From Ampullaceana balthica (Eukaryota > Mollusca > Gastropoda > Lymnaeidae): 64,000 bases of DNA. Within the stretch, counting starts at the first letter, position 1. The number at the start of each line of letters is the position of its first letter. Under the pieces are notes generated by a model, which saw only the letters and a program-made list of their open reading frames with translations, did not search any database and was not told the DNA's origin. The stretch lies in the NCBI GenBank assembly GCA_944989445.1, contig CALYLW010000128.1:409001-473000 (forward strand). The letters are read 5' to 3'. A program made the translations under genes and the position numbers. Below, piece by piece: positions 11,701 through 21,990 of the stretch.

Positions 11701-13745
11701 CGTCCTCAATATTTAGTGGTCCATTCGTTATTACAAGCACGACATTCGTCCTCAATATTTATTGGTCCATTCGTCATTAACAGCACGACATTCGTCCTCA
11801 ATATTTAGTGGTCCATTCGTCATTAACAGCACGACATTCGTCCTCAATATTTAGTGGTCCATTCGTCATTAACAGCACGACATTCATCCTCAATATTTAG
11901 TGGTCCATTCGACATTAACAGCACGACATTCGTCCTCAATATTTAGTGGTCCATTCGACATTAACAACACGACATTCGTCCTCAATATTTAGTGGTCCAT
12001 TCGTCATTACAAGCACGACATTCGTCCTCAATATTTAGTGGTCCATTCGTCATTAACAGCACGACATTCGTCCTCAATATTTAGTGGTCCATTCGTCATT
12101 AACAGCACGACATTCGTCCTCAATATTTAGTGGTCCATTCGTCATTAACAGCACGACATTCGTCCTCAATATTTAGTGGTCCATTCGACATTACAAGCAC
12201 GACATTCGTCCTCAATATTTAGTGGTCCATTCGACATTAACAGCACGACATTCGCCCTCAATATTTAGTGGTCCATTCGACATTACAAGCACGACATTCG
12301 TCCTCAATATTTAGTGGTCCATTCGTTATTAACAGCACGACATTCGTCCTCAATATTTAGTGGTCCATTCGTCCTCAATATTTAGTGGTCCATTCGACAT
12401 TAACAGCACGACATTCATCCTCAATATTTAGTGGTCCATTCGACATTAACAGCACGACATTCGTCCTCAATATTTAGTGGTCCATTCGACATTAACAGCA
12501 CGACATTCGTCCTCAATATTTAGTGGTCCATTCGACATTAAAAGCACGACTTCGTCCTCAATATTTAGTGGTCTATTCGTCATTACAAGCACGACATTCG
12601 TCCTCAGTATTTATTGGTCCATTCGTCATTAACAGCACGACATGCGTCCTCAATATTTAGTGGTCCATTCGTCATTAAGAGCATGACATTCGTCCTCAAT
12701 ATTTAGTGGTCCATTCGTCATTAACAGCACGACATTCGTCCTCAATATTTAGTGGTCCATTCGACATTAACAGCACGACATTCGTCCTCAATATTTAGTG
12801 GTCCATTCGACATTAACAGCACGACATTCGTCCTCAATATTTAGTGGTCCATTCGACATTAACAGCACGACATTCGTCCTCAATATTTAGTGGTCCATTC
12901 GACATTAACAGCACGACATTCGTCCTAAATATTTAGTGGTCCATTTGTCCTCAATATTTAGTGGTCCATTCGTCATTAACAACACGACCTTCGTCCTCAA
13001 TATTTATTGGTCCATTCGTCATTAACAGCACGACATTCGTCCTCAATATTTAGTGGTCCATTCGACATTACAAGCACGACATTCGTCCTCAATATTTATT
13101 GGTCCATTCGTCATTAACAGCACGACATTCGTCCTCAATATTTAGTGGTCCATTCGACATTAACAACACGACATTCGTCCTCAATATTTAGTGGTCCATT
13201 CGTCATTAACAGCACGTCATTCGTCCTCAATATTTAGTGGTCCATTCGTCATTAACAGCACGACATTCGTCCTCAATATTTAGTGGTCCATTCGTCATTA
13301 ACAGCACGACATTCGTCCTCAATATTTAGTGGTCCATTCGACATTACAAGTACGACATTCGTCCTCAATATTTAGTGGTCCATTCGACATTAACAGCACG
13401 ACATTCGTCCTCAATATTTAGTGGTCCATTCGACATTACAAGCACGACATTCGTCCTCAATATTTAGTGGTCCATTCGTTATTAACAGCACGACATTCGT
13501 CCTCAATATTTAGTGGTCCATTCGTCCTCAATATTTAGTGGTCCATTCGTCCTCAATATTTAGTGGTCCATTCGACATTAACAGCACGACATTCATCCTC
13601 AATATTTAGTGGTCCATTCGACATTAACAGCACGACATTCGTCCTCAATATTTAGTGGTCCATTCGACATTAACAGCACGACATTCGTCCTCAATATTTA
13701 GTGGTCCATTCGACATTAAAAGCATGACATTCGTCCTCAATATTT
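8707..13745. repeat. 46-bp satellite array, right block
   Basis: This continues the same array after the nested hAT, in phase with the left block. A long internal duplication is visible: AATAATTAG occurs at 9721 and again at 11,452, 1,731 bp on, and the TATAGTGG insertion and ACGACTTCG variants near 9890 and 9966 recur at the same offset. The last unit ends at TCAATATTTCTTTCATTTTT (about 13,734-13,753), where hAT noncoding sequence resumes. Confidence 0.97.
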
Positions 13746-14105
13746 CTTTCATTTTTTGTTGGCTGCACTTATGGTTAAATCAACGTATTTTCGCCTTTAA
13801 ATGAATTTTTTTACAAACCGCATATATCTAAATCGTAAACAAAAGCCACTTACAGTTGAACTGAAATGCAGTTTCGAATAAGTATGTTAACAATTAATGA
13901 CTAATGATTACTTGCAAATTCTGTAGCCATAAAAGCCATTTAATATCCCTAGATTCGAAACAAATACTCGGAATGAATTTTTTTTAATGTATCTAAAATT
14001 CTAAACAAAGAAAATTAACATCGACATAAGATCGCAACGTGTACATTGCTTCGGGCCGCATAATATACTGTGGCGGGCCGCAGTTTGCCCACACCTGTGC
14101 TAGTC

Positions 14106-14220
14106 TGTCACGCGGTGCGTATAGTATTGAACATAATCAATATTTTTAATTATGTCTCAAATATAAAGGATTTATAGAAAAAAAAACTTCGGTTTTTACG
14201 TTTCTTTAATTCATTATTTT
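14106..14220 (-). repeat. 490-bp repeat family, right part
   Basis: Continuation of the copy interrupted at 1883. TATGTCTCAAATATAAAGG followed by ATTTATAGAAAAAAA matches landmarks of the tandem copies near 35.6-37.5 kb (reverse complement) and 43.3-43.9 kb. Confidence 0.75.
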
Positions 14221-15714
14221 TACTTTGCACACGTACCAACGAACCTTAGAGGGAACATTGCATGGTTGTGGGGTGTTACGGGTTTGAATTGTATGGATGC
14301 GGTGTGGGGTGTTGTAGAGGGATAAAACGTGGAGGAGTTTAAGTCAACTGTCCTGACTGGGAGAGGATGTCTTCGCATGTCCGAATATCTGAACTTGATT
14401 TTGTTAAATGGAGCACAACTTGTAGATACATAGCTTCTTGTCACGGCAACTCAAACTTATCACAGCTCTAGACAAACAGTGTATTGTATTTAAATAGTGC
14501 AATTGAATACCCTAAGCCCTAAACAAATGAAGATTAAACAAAGATCGAACTCTAATCATCGGTCATCACTGAGAAAATCTTGGTGGTAAATATTTCAGCA
14601 ACACCAGGCATTAAGCAGAAAGATTTGTGCATCATTCTGTAGGTAACAGAGATCATTTGACAAGAACATTCATGCACCATTTAGGGGAATAACAACTGCT
14701 GATACCCGAGAGCGATAAAACTCTGCCGTTTAATCTCCCTTGACATAAAGGTGGGCGGTGGCAAAAGCCTTGACCTCTTGGAATATGACATCGTGAATAA
14801 CCTCTAAGTGAGAGGACCAAACCGCACGTCTTCCAAACACCATGTGCATGCGTAATGCACGCGTCTGTTGCTGTAACGCTTGGCTTTAATGACGGGCAGA
14901 AACTTTCAAGAGACGACTGCGTGTATTCTGGGGCGATTGAAAAGTTTCTTCTAGTAAAAGAAAAAAAGCTTTAAAATGCCAATCTATCGACAGGAAAATG
15001 AGGTGTGTGTGTGTGTCTGGGAAGGGTCGTTTGTCCACTTACTTAAAAGAAAATTAATTGTGTAGAGAAACAAGGTAATGATGTAGTGCTGGACCTTTCC
15101 ATCCTTAGATTCATTTTGTTCTGTTATTACCTGGCCATTCTGCCAGTCTCCATAAACTTATGGCATAGTGCTAAGACAAAAGGTAACATTGGGAAACTTT
15201 TCTGCAACATCTATTTTAAGAATTCTTTTAGACGTAAACAGGGAATTAAAAAAATATCAAAATAATTTAAAATATCATTGGATTCCTAAACTTTTGATCC
15301 ATGAAAGAGAAGCGGTTAAAAGTAAAAATAAACGATGAGTCATGAAACGTCGGACTGTGGGTCACAGAATTTAGGAACATGGGTCACTTTAAATCACAGA
15401 CTGGATCGCATATCACACATAAACACATGCCCACACACTCGCACGCAAGCACATGAAATATATATTTCTCGGAGTAAGGGTCACTTGATGTCAGATTATG
15501 GTTTGACGTATTTAGAATTCCTAATTGTTAAGTTGAATAAATAATGATCTTGATGGTGGCTATAAGAGAACTAACCTCCGCTTCGTTCATACATAGGTGA
15601 CTCTTAAGACCGATTGATGGAAAGTATTTTAAAAGAGATTTTTCTTGGAGTCAAATAAGTCAACGACCTGGCTTGCGATGAGAAAATGTTTGTGTTTACG
15701 AAAATATGACACGA
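14221..15714. other. No recognised feature
   Basis: AT-rich sequence with a short GT run near 15,003. Open frames at 14,220-14,444 and 15,335-15,544 have no recognisable motif, and I do not call them. Confidence 0.6.
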
Positions 15715-15862
15715 AACAATGGTCTGCTTGTTGGTCATGTCGATTGAAATGAACAATTGAGTGCACTGACGCAGAGCCTCTTGTTAAAACAATGGTCTGC
15801 TTGTTGGTCACGTCGATTGAAATGAACAATTGAGTGCACTGAGCCAGAGCCTCTGGTCAGAT
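15715..15862. repeat. Two direct copies of a 73-bp unit
   Basis: AACAATGGTCTGCTTGTTGG occurs at about 15,715 and about 15,788, and both are followed by the same CGATTGAAATGAACAATTG stretch and a CAGAGCCTCT segment. The period is 73 bp. Confidence 0.85.
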
Positions 15863-15987
15863 ATACAGACGTATTGTTGTTAGTTGCAGTTGATGATAGC
15901 TGGTATAAGGTTAGAACATTATTTTATAATCATCCAGTCAAAGTTACGCAAGTGAATTAATGATTCTCATGGATGAGTAGCTTTGTC

Positions 15988-16414
15988 TCTTGTTACATGA
16001 TGCCGAGACGTGGACTACGACGGCCGTAAACCTTACCAGAATCCAGGCCTTTATCAATTGCTTAAGAAGGATTGTCAGAATTCTCTTGCCGGACAAAATC
16101 AGCAACCTGGAACTGTCTTAGCGGACAAAGCAGAAACCAATTGAGGAAGAGACTCTCTAGAAGCGGTGGAGATAGATTCGTCATACACTAAGAAAACCTG
16201 CCTGCAATACAAGAAAACAAGCCCTGAAATGGAACCCACAGGGAAAGTGAAACAGAGGTCGTCCAAGAAACACTTAGCACCGAGAATTGGAGGCAGATAT
16301 CAAGAGAATTGGCCATGACTGGAAGATCCTGAAGGGGCTGGCCCAGGATAGAGATGCCTGGCGGTCTCTCGCAGGTGGCCTATGCCCTTGGAGGAATCGC
16401 AGGCGCCGACAATG
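15988..16414 (+). pseudogene. LINE (non-LTR retrotransposon) ORF2 C-terminal remnant
   Basis: One continuous frame, without frameshifts but with about five in-frame stops, reads LLHDAETWTTTAVN..IQAFINCLRRI, then ISNLELS*RTKQKPIEEE, QALKWNPQGK*NRGRPRNT and LAQDRDAWRSLAGGLCPW. This is the familiar end of LINE-type endonuclease/reverse transcriptase polyproteins (family ..GKRKRGRPK.TW.., ..AQDR..WR.LV..LC). Several stops are TAG at positions where the family usually has Trp, consistent with G-to-A decay. The fragment is 5'-truncated, as dead LINE copies usually are. A short tail follows to about 16,490, ending in AAAATAATAAAC. The exact LINE clade cannot be fixed from this fragment. Confidence 0.85.
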
Positions 16415-16490
16415 ATTGGTCGATGCCCCTCATGGACGAGAAGGCTAAAAGCAACAACTGGATGGCAATCTAAACGATACTTTTATTAAA

Positions 16491-17423
16491 ATAATAAACT
16501 ATTTAATTAATGCATATTCGTATAAACATTGCCCACTTTATCTTAGGGAGTCCTTCCATTTGACCACCTGTAATCCCCCCGCCGAGCCTTATAGCTTCAA
16601 ATGTATACCCACCCCCCCCCCACACACACACACACACAACCGTCATTAACATCACAATCATCACGATTTTAAAAAGAATCAAGCTTTTAAAGAATGCCCA
16701 CTTAATTTGATGACGCCATTGGAAGTTTTATTGGGCCTTGACCCCCAGCCTGCCCCCTTTCCCTTTCAGTCTTGTCACAGGACCAAGTTAAGACGCGATG
16801 CTTACGAGCTTCAAACCTATTTTCTGTGTCAATCTCAAGGACTCCAGGAGAAAGTTGAACAGTGGGGGCGTAGTAGGAAGAATGGGGAAGGAGGCGGTGG
16901 GCATAGGAAGAATGGGGGCGTGTGTCCGTGTGGGGGGATGGGGTTGGGGTCATTAATGGAATGACATCATAGGCTCAGAGCTTGATAATAAACAGGTTGC
17001 TGGAGGTGTTGAACACTTTGATTGTTTGATTGTTGAATTGTTTGATTGTTTGCTTTTCGTTTGTTGTTGTGAACAACATTGACGCTGAGAGGTGTGGAGA
17101 AATTAACATGTTTGCTGGGCAGCTGGTTCGAAATAAAACGATTGGTGGGAATAGAACATGGAGGTGCGATAAATCTTGTACGGTAAAATGAGAGATGAGT
17201 TAGGATGGGATTTTTATATTGTGAATGACGTGATGAACTTGTAAGGTAGCTGTTTAAAAAAATATTTTAAAATATAAATTATTTCTGTCGTTGAAAAGAG
17301 TCGATGGAGGTGGTGTGGTTGAATGTTTGGGTGGTAGCTATAACGAGGGGAGAGGGGGTGGGTAACCCTTGGTGGTAAGAGGTGTGAGTGGGGGTGGAGG
17401 GAGGTAACATTACAATTTATTGG
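16491..17423. other. No gene; simple-sequence patches
   Basis: Contains a C-run followed by (CA)n at about 16,611-16,639 and G-rich purine stretches at 16,860-16,945 and 17,340-17,405. No coding or transposon signal was recognised. Confidence 0.6.
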
Positions 17424-17523
17424 AATATTCAATCATTGAATGAGATTTAGTACATAATATTCATTGAATGAGATTAAGTACATGACAATCAATCATTAAA
17501 TGAGATTAATTACATAATATTCA
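17424..17523. repeat. Three copies of an about 32-bp AT-rich repeat
   Basis: CATT(G/A)AATGAGATT recurs at about 17,434, 17,464 and 17,496, each followed by A.TACAT and TAATATT or similar. Confidence 0.8.
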
Positions 17524-17638
17524 ACTCAATGGCTGTCTTGGTTCAAACCTTGGTCAAATGTAATCCTTTAATCCACCTCGAATCCAATGCTGTCATAATT
17601 TATCCGTATCCCTGGGTTTTCTGTCTCCTACCTGTATC

Positions 17639-17757
17639 CATAGCTTTTATAATCTAAACCTGTGTCTATAGCTTTTATAATCTAAACATGTGTCTATAGC
17701 TTTTATAATCTAAACATGTGTCTATAGCTTTTATAATCTAAACCTGTGTCTATAGCT
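17639..17757. repeat. 28-bp tandem repeat, four copies
   Basis: The unit is TATAGCTTTTATAATCTAAA followed by C(C/A)TGTGTC, four copies nearly identical. Confidence 0.92.
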
Positions 17758-17846
17758 ATCTGACAATGGTAATGGTGTTTTCAATGTCATTAAAATCTGT
17801 TGTAACGACCGGCACATCTTTTAAACATGTTGGAAGAATAACACGA

Positions 17847-17867
17847 TGACGTCAATTATTGACGTCA
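17847..17867. promoter_or_regulatory. Pair of perfect CRE palindromes
   Basis: TGACGTCA occurs at 17,847-17,854 and 17,860-17,867, separated by ATTAT. TGACGTCA is the consensus cAMP-response element bound by CREB/ATF bZIP dimers. No gene is recognisable next to it within the window, so function is only a possibility. Confidence 0.35.
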
Positions 17868-18146
17868 CTCTCGTCACCCGCCAACCCAAGTGTTTACTTT
17901 CAAATTCTCCTTCCTTCTGTTCTCCCTCTAGTTATGCACAGAAATAATAATTGCACACGCACAGCAACCATAAAAAACACAAACGCGTATTGAACAGGAA
18001 CGAACCACACACAATAAAATTCGAAGTAAGTTCTTGTGATAATGTGTAAATTGAAGCAGAACAAACAAGAACATGATAAGCAAGCAGACGATACTGTTGG
18101 ATTTTTTTCTGATCTAACTTTTCTTATGCAATACATGGGCCCAAGG

Positions 18147-18240
18147 CAGGGGCGCATTAAGACTGCACGGGGTCCTTGGCTTTAGCCCGTTTAGCCCCCC
18201 CCCCTTTTTAATCCGCCGTAGGCCCTATGTTGTCAATTCC
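18147..18240. mobile_element. Possible hAT-like terminus, one end only
   Basis: CAGGGGCGCATTAAGAC at 18,148 followed by GGGGTCC, GGCTTTAGCCC and a C-run resembles the start of nonautonomous hAT elements. I could not find a matching inverted end in the following 500 bp. The stretch 17,870-18,600 contains no gene I recognise. Confidence 0.35.
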
Positions 18241-18644
18241 CAGTTTGGATGGACACATGAGAAAGTCCTGTGGCGGCACCAAAACTATGAAATAGTCTTA
18301 CGAAATTTTTGAAAGAATGTGAAAACAAAGATCAATTGATGAACAAATTGAAGACTTTTTAACAAATATTTGCTAGAGTATTTAAAAAAAACATTAAAGT
18401 GCAACAAGCATGCCAGTCTAGCATGGATAGAAATTGTGTTAGCGCTATAGAGGAAAGCATTAATTCATTTCGAGTTTAGAGAATAGGGGACTGCTGCGCT
18501 GAAAATATATCTTCCAGGATTGCTGCAACTTTAGATGCCATTAAAATTTAATACATTAAACCTTTGTTGGGCATAACGTTACAAATCTGCTTGACATTAA
18601 ATTACAAGTATGCTTACAAAGAGATTACAGGTCTGTATGCTTAC

Positions 18645-18865
18645 GGGCGGCTGGATAGCGAAGTCAATAGTGCGCTCGCCTCACAAGCGGATCTATCCCA
18701 CGTTAAGGCCACAATAAAAAAGGTTGATGAATGACTATTGCTAATAAAAGTGCTCCGCTGATCTGGAGAGGAGATGGGCGCCGCCAGATCTACCAAGCCC
18801 CGAGAAAGCTCTAATGGAAACATTAGAACCCCCTACGACCACAAGGTTATGGGACACAAAAAAAA
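18645..18865 (+). mobile_element. tRNA-derived SINE, full copy with target-site duplication
   Basis: Starts GGGCGGCTGGATAGCGAAGT and contains GTGCGCTCGCCTCACAAGC, the tRNA-like head. A central part follows with GCTCTAATGGAAACATTAGA, then GGTTATGGGACAC and an A-run tail. The octamer ATGCTTAC flanks it at 18,637-18,644 and 18,866-18,873. It has landed inside the 19-bp array. Related copies lie at 34,686-34,888 (minus) and 37,850-38,085 (plus). Confidence 0.9.
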
Positions 18866-19492
18866 ATGCTTACAAAGAGATTACAGCTCTGTATAGAGAT
18901 TAAAGGGCTGTTTGCTTACAAAAAGATTACAGGTCTGTATAGAGATTACAGGTCTGTATAGAGATTACAGGGCTGTATAGAGATTACAGGGCTGTATAGA
19001 GATTACAGGGCTGTATAGAGATTACAGGTCTGTATAGAGATTACATGTCTGTATAGAGATTACAGGGCTTATAGAGATTACAGGGCTGTATAGAGATTAC
19101 AGGTCTGTATAGAAATTACAGGGCTGTATAGAGATTACAGGGCTGTATTAAGATTACAGGTCTTGTTAGAGATTACAGGCCTGTATAGAGATTACAGGTC
19201 TGTATAGAGATTACAGGGCTGTATAGAGATTACAGGGCTGTATAGAGATTACAGGTCTGTATAGAGATTACAGGGCTGTATAGAGGTTACAGGTCTGTAT
19301 AGAGATTACAGGTCTGTATAGAGATTACAGGTCTGTATAGAGATTACAGGTCTGTATAGAGATTACAGGGCTGTTTGCTTACAAAGAGATTACAGGTATG
19401 TTTGCTTACAAAGAGATTACAGGTCTGTATAGAGATTACAGGTCTGTATTGAGATTACAGGTCTGTATGCTTACAAAGAGATGACAGGTCTG
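18866..19492. repeat. 19-bp minisatellite
   Basis: The unit is TATAGAGATTACAGGTCTG or ..GGGCTG (19 bp), about 30 copies. Interspersed longer units carry TGCTTACAAAGAGATTACAG. One unit lies left of the SINE at about 18,609-18,640, so the SINE split the array. Confidence 0.95.
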
Positions 19493-20439
19493 TTATTTGA
19501 ACAAATGCACGAGAGCAAGTCTTTGACTACAGCCATCCTCAAGCTCATCTGCCCGGGACTACCACCTGTTCGAGAACCTGGTGTTGAGACTAAAATATAT
19601 GTATTCATAAAATTGGCACCATCCCTTAGAATCTTTACTAATTTTTTTAAATGGACCGTGACCCATCAATGTTTGAGAACCACGAACAAAGTGTTAATGT
19701 TTGATGTTGTTGTTTAAGAGTTAAGAGTTTAGGTATAGCCAAAAACCAAATCAACTCCTAGGTTATGCGTTGCCGCCATGAACTACAGCAGTGTATCTCA
19801 ACCTTCTTTGTCAGGCTCCTCTGAGGCTTTCTAACATTGTCCTATGGATTATAAACATACGTTATGATATAATAACTAGGGTTCGTCACTAAAAACTCAA
19901 ATGTTAGGTTTACGAAGAAAATGCAAGGACTTATTATGAGGTATATAGAAATGACATTTTCCAAAAAGGTTTAAATATAAAAGAGAATTGAAATTCCAAT
20001 ACGACAGAATTATAATGAAAAATTATCATGTATTATATCATATTAGGTGCACCATCTACAGCAAAATATTCTGTATTTTTGATTGGTTTATTGTTGCCAT
20101 CAAAGGTCATATTTTAGCCCATTACATAATATATGATTAAAGAACAACATTTCTTCGGATAAATTCCCTTTATTGATATACATTACGTTAGTTTTCAACA
20201 CACCCTGATTGTTTCTAAAATTGTTTAGTAAGTTGTCTTCGTCATTAAAATTCTCTCCTACAGTATTTATTATCCCAGATTTAAGCCTACAGATCGCTAT
20301 TGACATGTGCAGTGTGAGCAGGAAATAAACACTTACATTGTTATCTGAATTTACATTAGCACCTTGATATGGTCTCAAATATGTCACAGAATGACCTCGT
20401 TGCATTGATTCGTCGGTCAAGCTTCTGTACTTAGCATAA
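19493..20439. other. No recognised gene
   Basis: Contains a 106-codon minus-strand open frame (20,100-20,420) of balanced composition but no motif I can place, and a fragment CAGTGTATCTCAACCTTC at 19,789 that looks like a hAT left end without a partner. Confidence 0.5.
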
Positions 20440-20514
20440 AATAAGTGTAGGGTGACCTGTGAAGTTCATGGACGCTATGTTTTGGTAGTTGTTATGCTGA
20501 AGCGTTTGCAGGAC
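20440..20514. repeat. Left arm of a perfect 75-bp inverted repeat
   Basis: The 75 bases beginning AATAAGTGTAGGGTGACCTG and ending GCAGGAC are matched exactly, in reverse complement, by 21,151-21,225. This arm lies outside the Helitron-like element that starts at about 20,534; the other arm lies inside it. Confidence 0.97.
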
Positions 20515-20804
20515 AGTATCTATACAGTTAACATCCTATATAATAAAAGGCAAGTTTCTGTCCTTTCTGTCCCGTCATCTATAGCGATTGGTCCCTCAAA
20601 CACATATGACTCCTACAGCCAATCACTAGCGGAGAAAAATGTACATATTACGCGGAGGTTCAAAACGAGTTATTTTTGGTGCAGTTTTTTTGTCATAATT
20701 CATTATGTTGTTCCCATTTTGAAGTGAGGCCTGCCGCTTATTCCAATGACAATTCTGCTTTTTCCTTGATGGTCCTGGGGGGTAGTGGCAAGAGTTTTAA
20801 GTGT

Positions 20805-21122
20805 TGTTTGTTTTTTTATTGCTGTTATTGTTGTTTTGTTGTTGTTGTTTTTTGTTGTTGTTTTGTTGTTGTTGTTATTGTTGTTGTTTTGTTGTTGTTG
20901 CTTTGTTGTTGTTGCTGTTGTTGTTGCTGTTGTTGTTGTTGTTTTGTTGTTTTTGTTTTGTTGTTGTTGCTGTTGTTGTTTTGTTGTTGTTTTGTTGTTG
21001 TTGTTTTGCTGTTGTTGTTGTTTTTGTTGAGTTGTTTTGTTTTTGTTGCTGTTGTTGTTTTTGTTGTATTTTTGCTGTTGTTGTTGCTGTTGTTGTTTTT
21101 GCTGTTTTTGTTGTTGGTGTTG
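20805..21122. repeat. (TTG)n-rich low-complexity block
   Basis: Long irregular TTG/TTGCTG trinucleotide tract within the Helitron-like element. It opens several frames (Leu/Val/Cys-rich on plus, Gln/Asn/Thr-rich on minus) with no sign of a real gene. Confidence 0.95.
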
Positions 21123-21150
21123 TCCCCATCCCTTGCCCTGTGACGACAAT

Positions 21151-21225
21151 GTCCTGCAAACGCTTCAGCATAACAACTACCAAAACATAGCGTCCATGAA
21201 CTTCACAGGTCACCCTACACTTATT
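21151..21225. repeat. Right arm of the 75-bp inverted repeat
   Basis: Exact reverse complement of 20,440-20,514. It ends immediately before the 3' terminal hairpin of the Helitron-like element. Confidence 0.97.
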
Positions 21226-21263
21226 CCCGTCCTTGGGCGGGCTTTGTTACTAGTATTATATTA

Positions 21264-21990
21264 TATATCTATACAGTTAACATATTATATAATATATCTA
21301 TACAGTTTTTTTTACTCTTCCTAAAAAACATCATTGCCCCCCCCCCAAACAATGATATCGCCCCTCTGTTGGGAGTGGGTCTCATGTTACCAAACATTAC
21401 ATTGAGCCTCAGTAAGGAGGAACAAATGTCGTTTGAATTTAGTTTATGAAATATCTCTAGTTATCTTTTCTTGACTTATGTAGAACTGGTATTCATTTAA
21501 TTCTAAAGACTCATTTATCTTTACTGCATCGCTTGTTTCAATGTATAAACTAAATTTTAAAAAGGGGTTTCGCCAAACTAGGTCCGTGAGTTAATGAGAA
21601 AGTTGAGCAACTTCCATTAAATCAGTCCAGTGATTTCCCTCAGTTGTTGGTTGAATGTTCACACAAAAGAAACTGTTTACAGAACTCAACCAATCGGAGC
21701 ATCAAATAATCGGGAATTCGGAGACTTTCATTAACCAATCCAACGCATTCCCTTTGTTTACTACTGTGACAAGCCAAGTCATGTGACCTAAACTGATGTC
21801 ATAGCAACCAAACGGAAGACGGTTAGTGACCACTACATGGTGGGTAACAATGACCGTTGTCTAGTTGGGTAGGTCAACGACCTATATTTTCGTTAGCTAC
21901 TTCATTGCAATGATTCAACACTGAAATAACGTTATAAAATGCCTCGACGGATTTGGTTTCTATGTACTCCACACACATCATGGTGAAAAT
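21264..21990. other. No recognised gene
   Basis: Begins with AT-rich TCTATACAG repeats and a C-run at about 21,338-21,346; the remainder is apparently unique sequence without a recognisable open frame. Confidence 0.6.

Larger units (their letters stand above)
1892..14097 (-). mobile_element. 12.2-kb hAT transposon containing a satellite array
   Basis: The left end reads CAGGGGTGGGCAAAC (1892-1906) and the right end GTTTGCCCACACCTG (14083-14097), an imperfect terminal inverted repeat of the hAT type. The flanks are TGATAGTC (1884-1891) and TGCTAGTC (14098-14105), an 8-bp target-site duplication with one mismatch, as hAT elements make. Inside are a broken minus-strand transposase (2240-2955), a 46-bp tandem array filling most of the element, and a second hAT inserted in that array. 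Subterminal GGGCCGC motifs occur at both ends. The right-hand 350 bp (13,746-14,097) is AT-rich noncoding sequence. The transposase is dead, so movement would need a helper enzyme. Confidence 0.9.
20534..21253 (+). mobile_element. Nonautonomous Helitron-like element
   Basis: The 5' end TCCTATATAATAAAAGGCAA starts with TC. The 3' end has the imperfect hairpin CCCGTCC-TTG-GGCGGG at 21,226-21,241 and terminates CTAG at 21,250-21,253, followed by T. These are the hallmarks of Helitrons (5' TC, 3' hairpin then CTRR, insertion between A and T). The left flank ends AGTTAACA and the right flank begins TATTATAT. Joining them restores a TCTATACAGTTAACATATTA-type motif that is repeated just downstream (21,264-21,290), so the empty site is visible. 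No Rep/helicase is encoded. It contains a (GTT)n block and the right arm of the 75-bp inverted repeat. Confidence 0.75.

Noticed and set aside
2960..13745. CRISPR-like array
   Set aside because: Units are contiguous tandem repeats without unique spacers, in an animal genome with hAT transposons.
19789..19850. hAT element starting CAGTGTATCTCAACC
   Set aside because: No inverted partner end or duplication found downstream.
20100..20420. 106-codon minus-strand open frame of balanced composition
   Set aside because: No recognisable motif, no neighbouring exon-like sequence. Could be a remnant of an unknown element; a protein search would decide.
20703..21149. Gln/Asn-rich minus frame and Val/Cys-rich plus frames
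   Set aside because: (TTG)n low complexity inside a Helitron-like element, not a polyQ protein gene.
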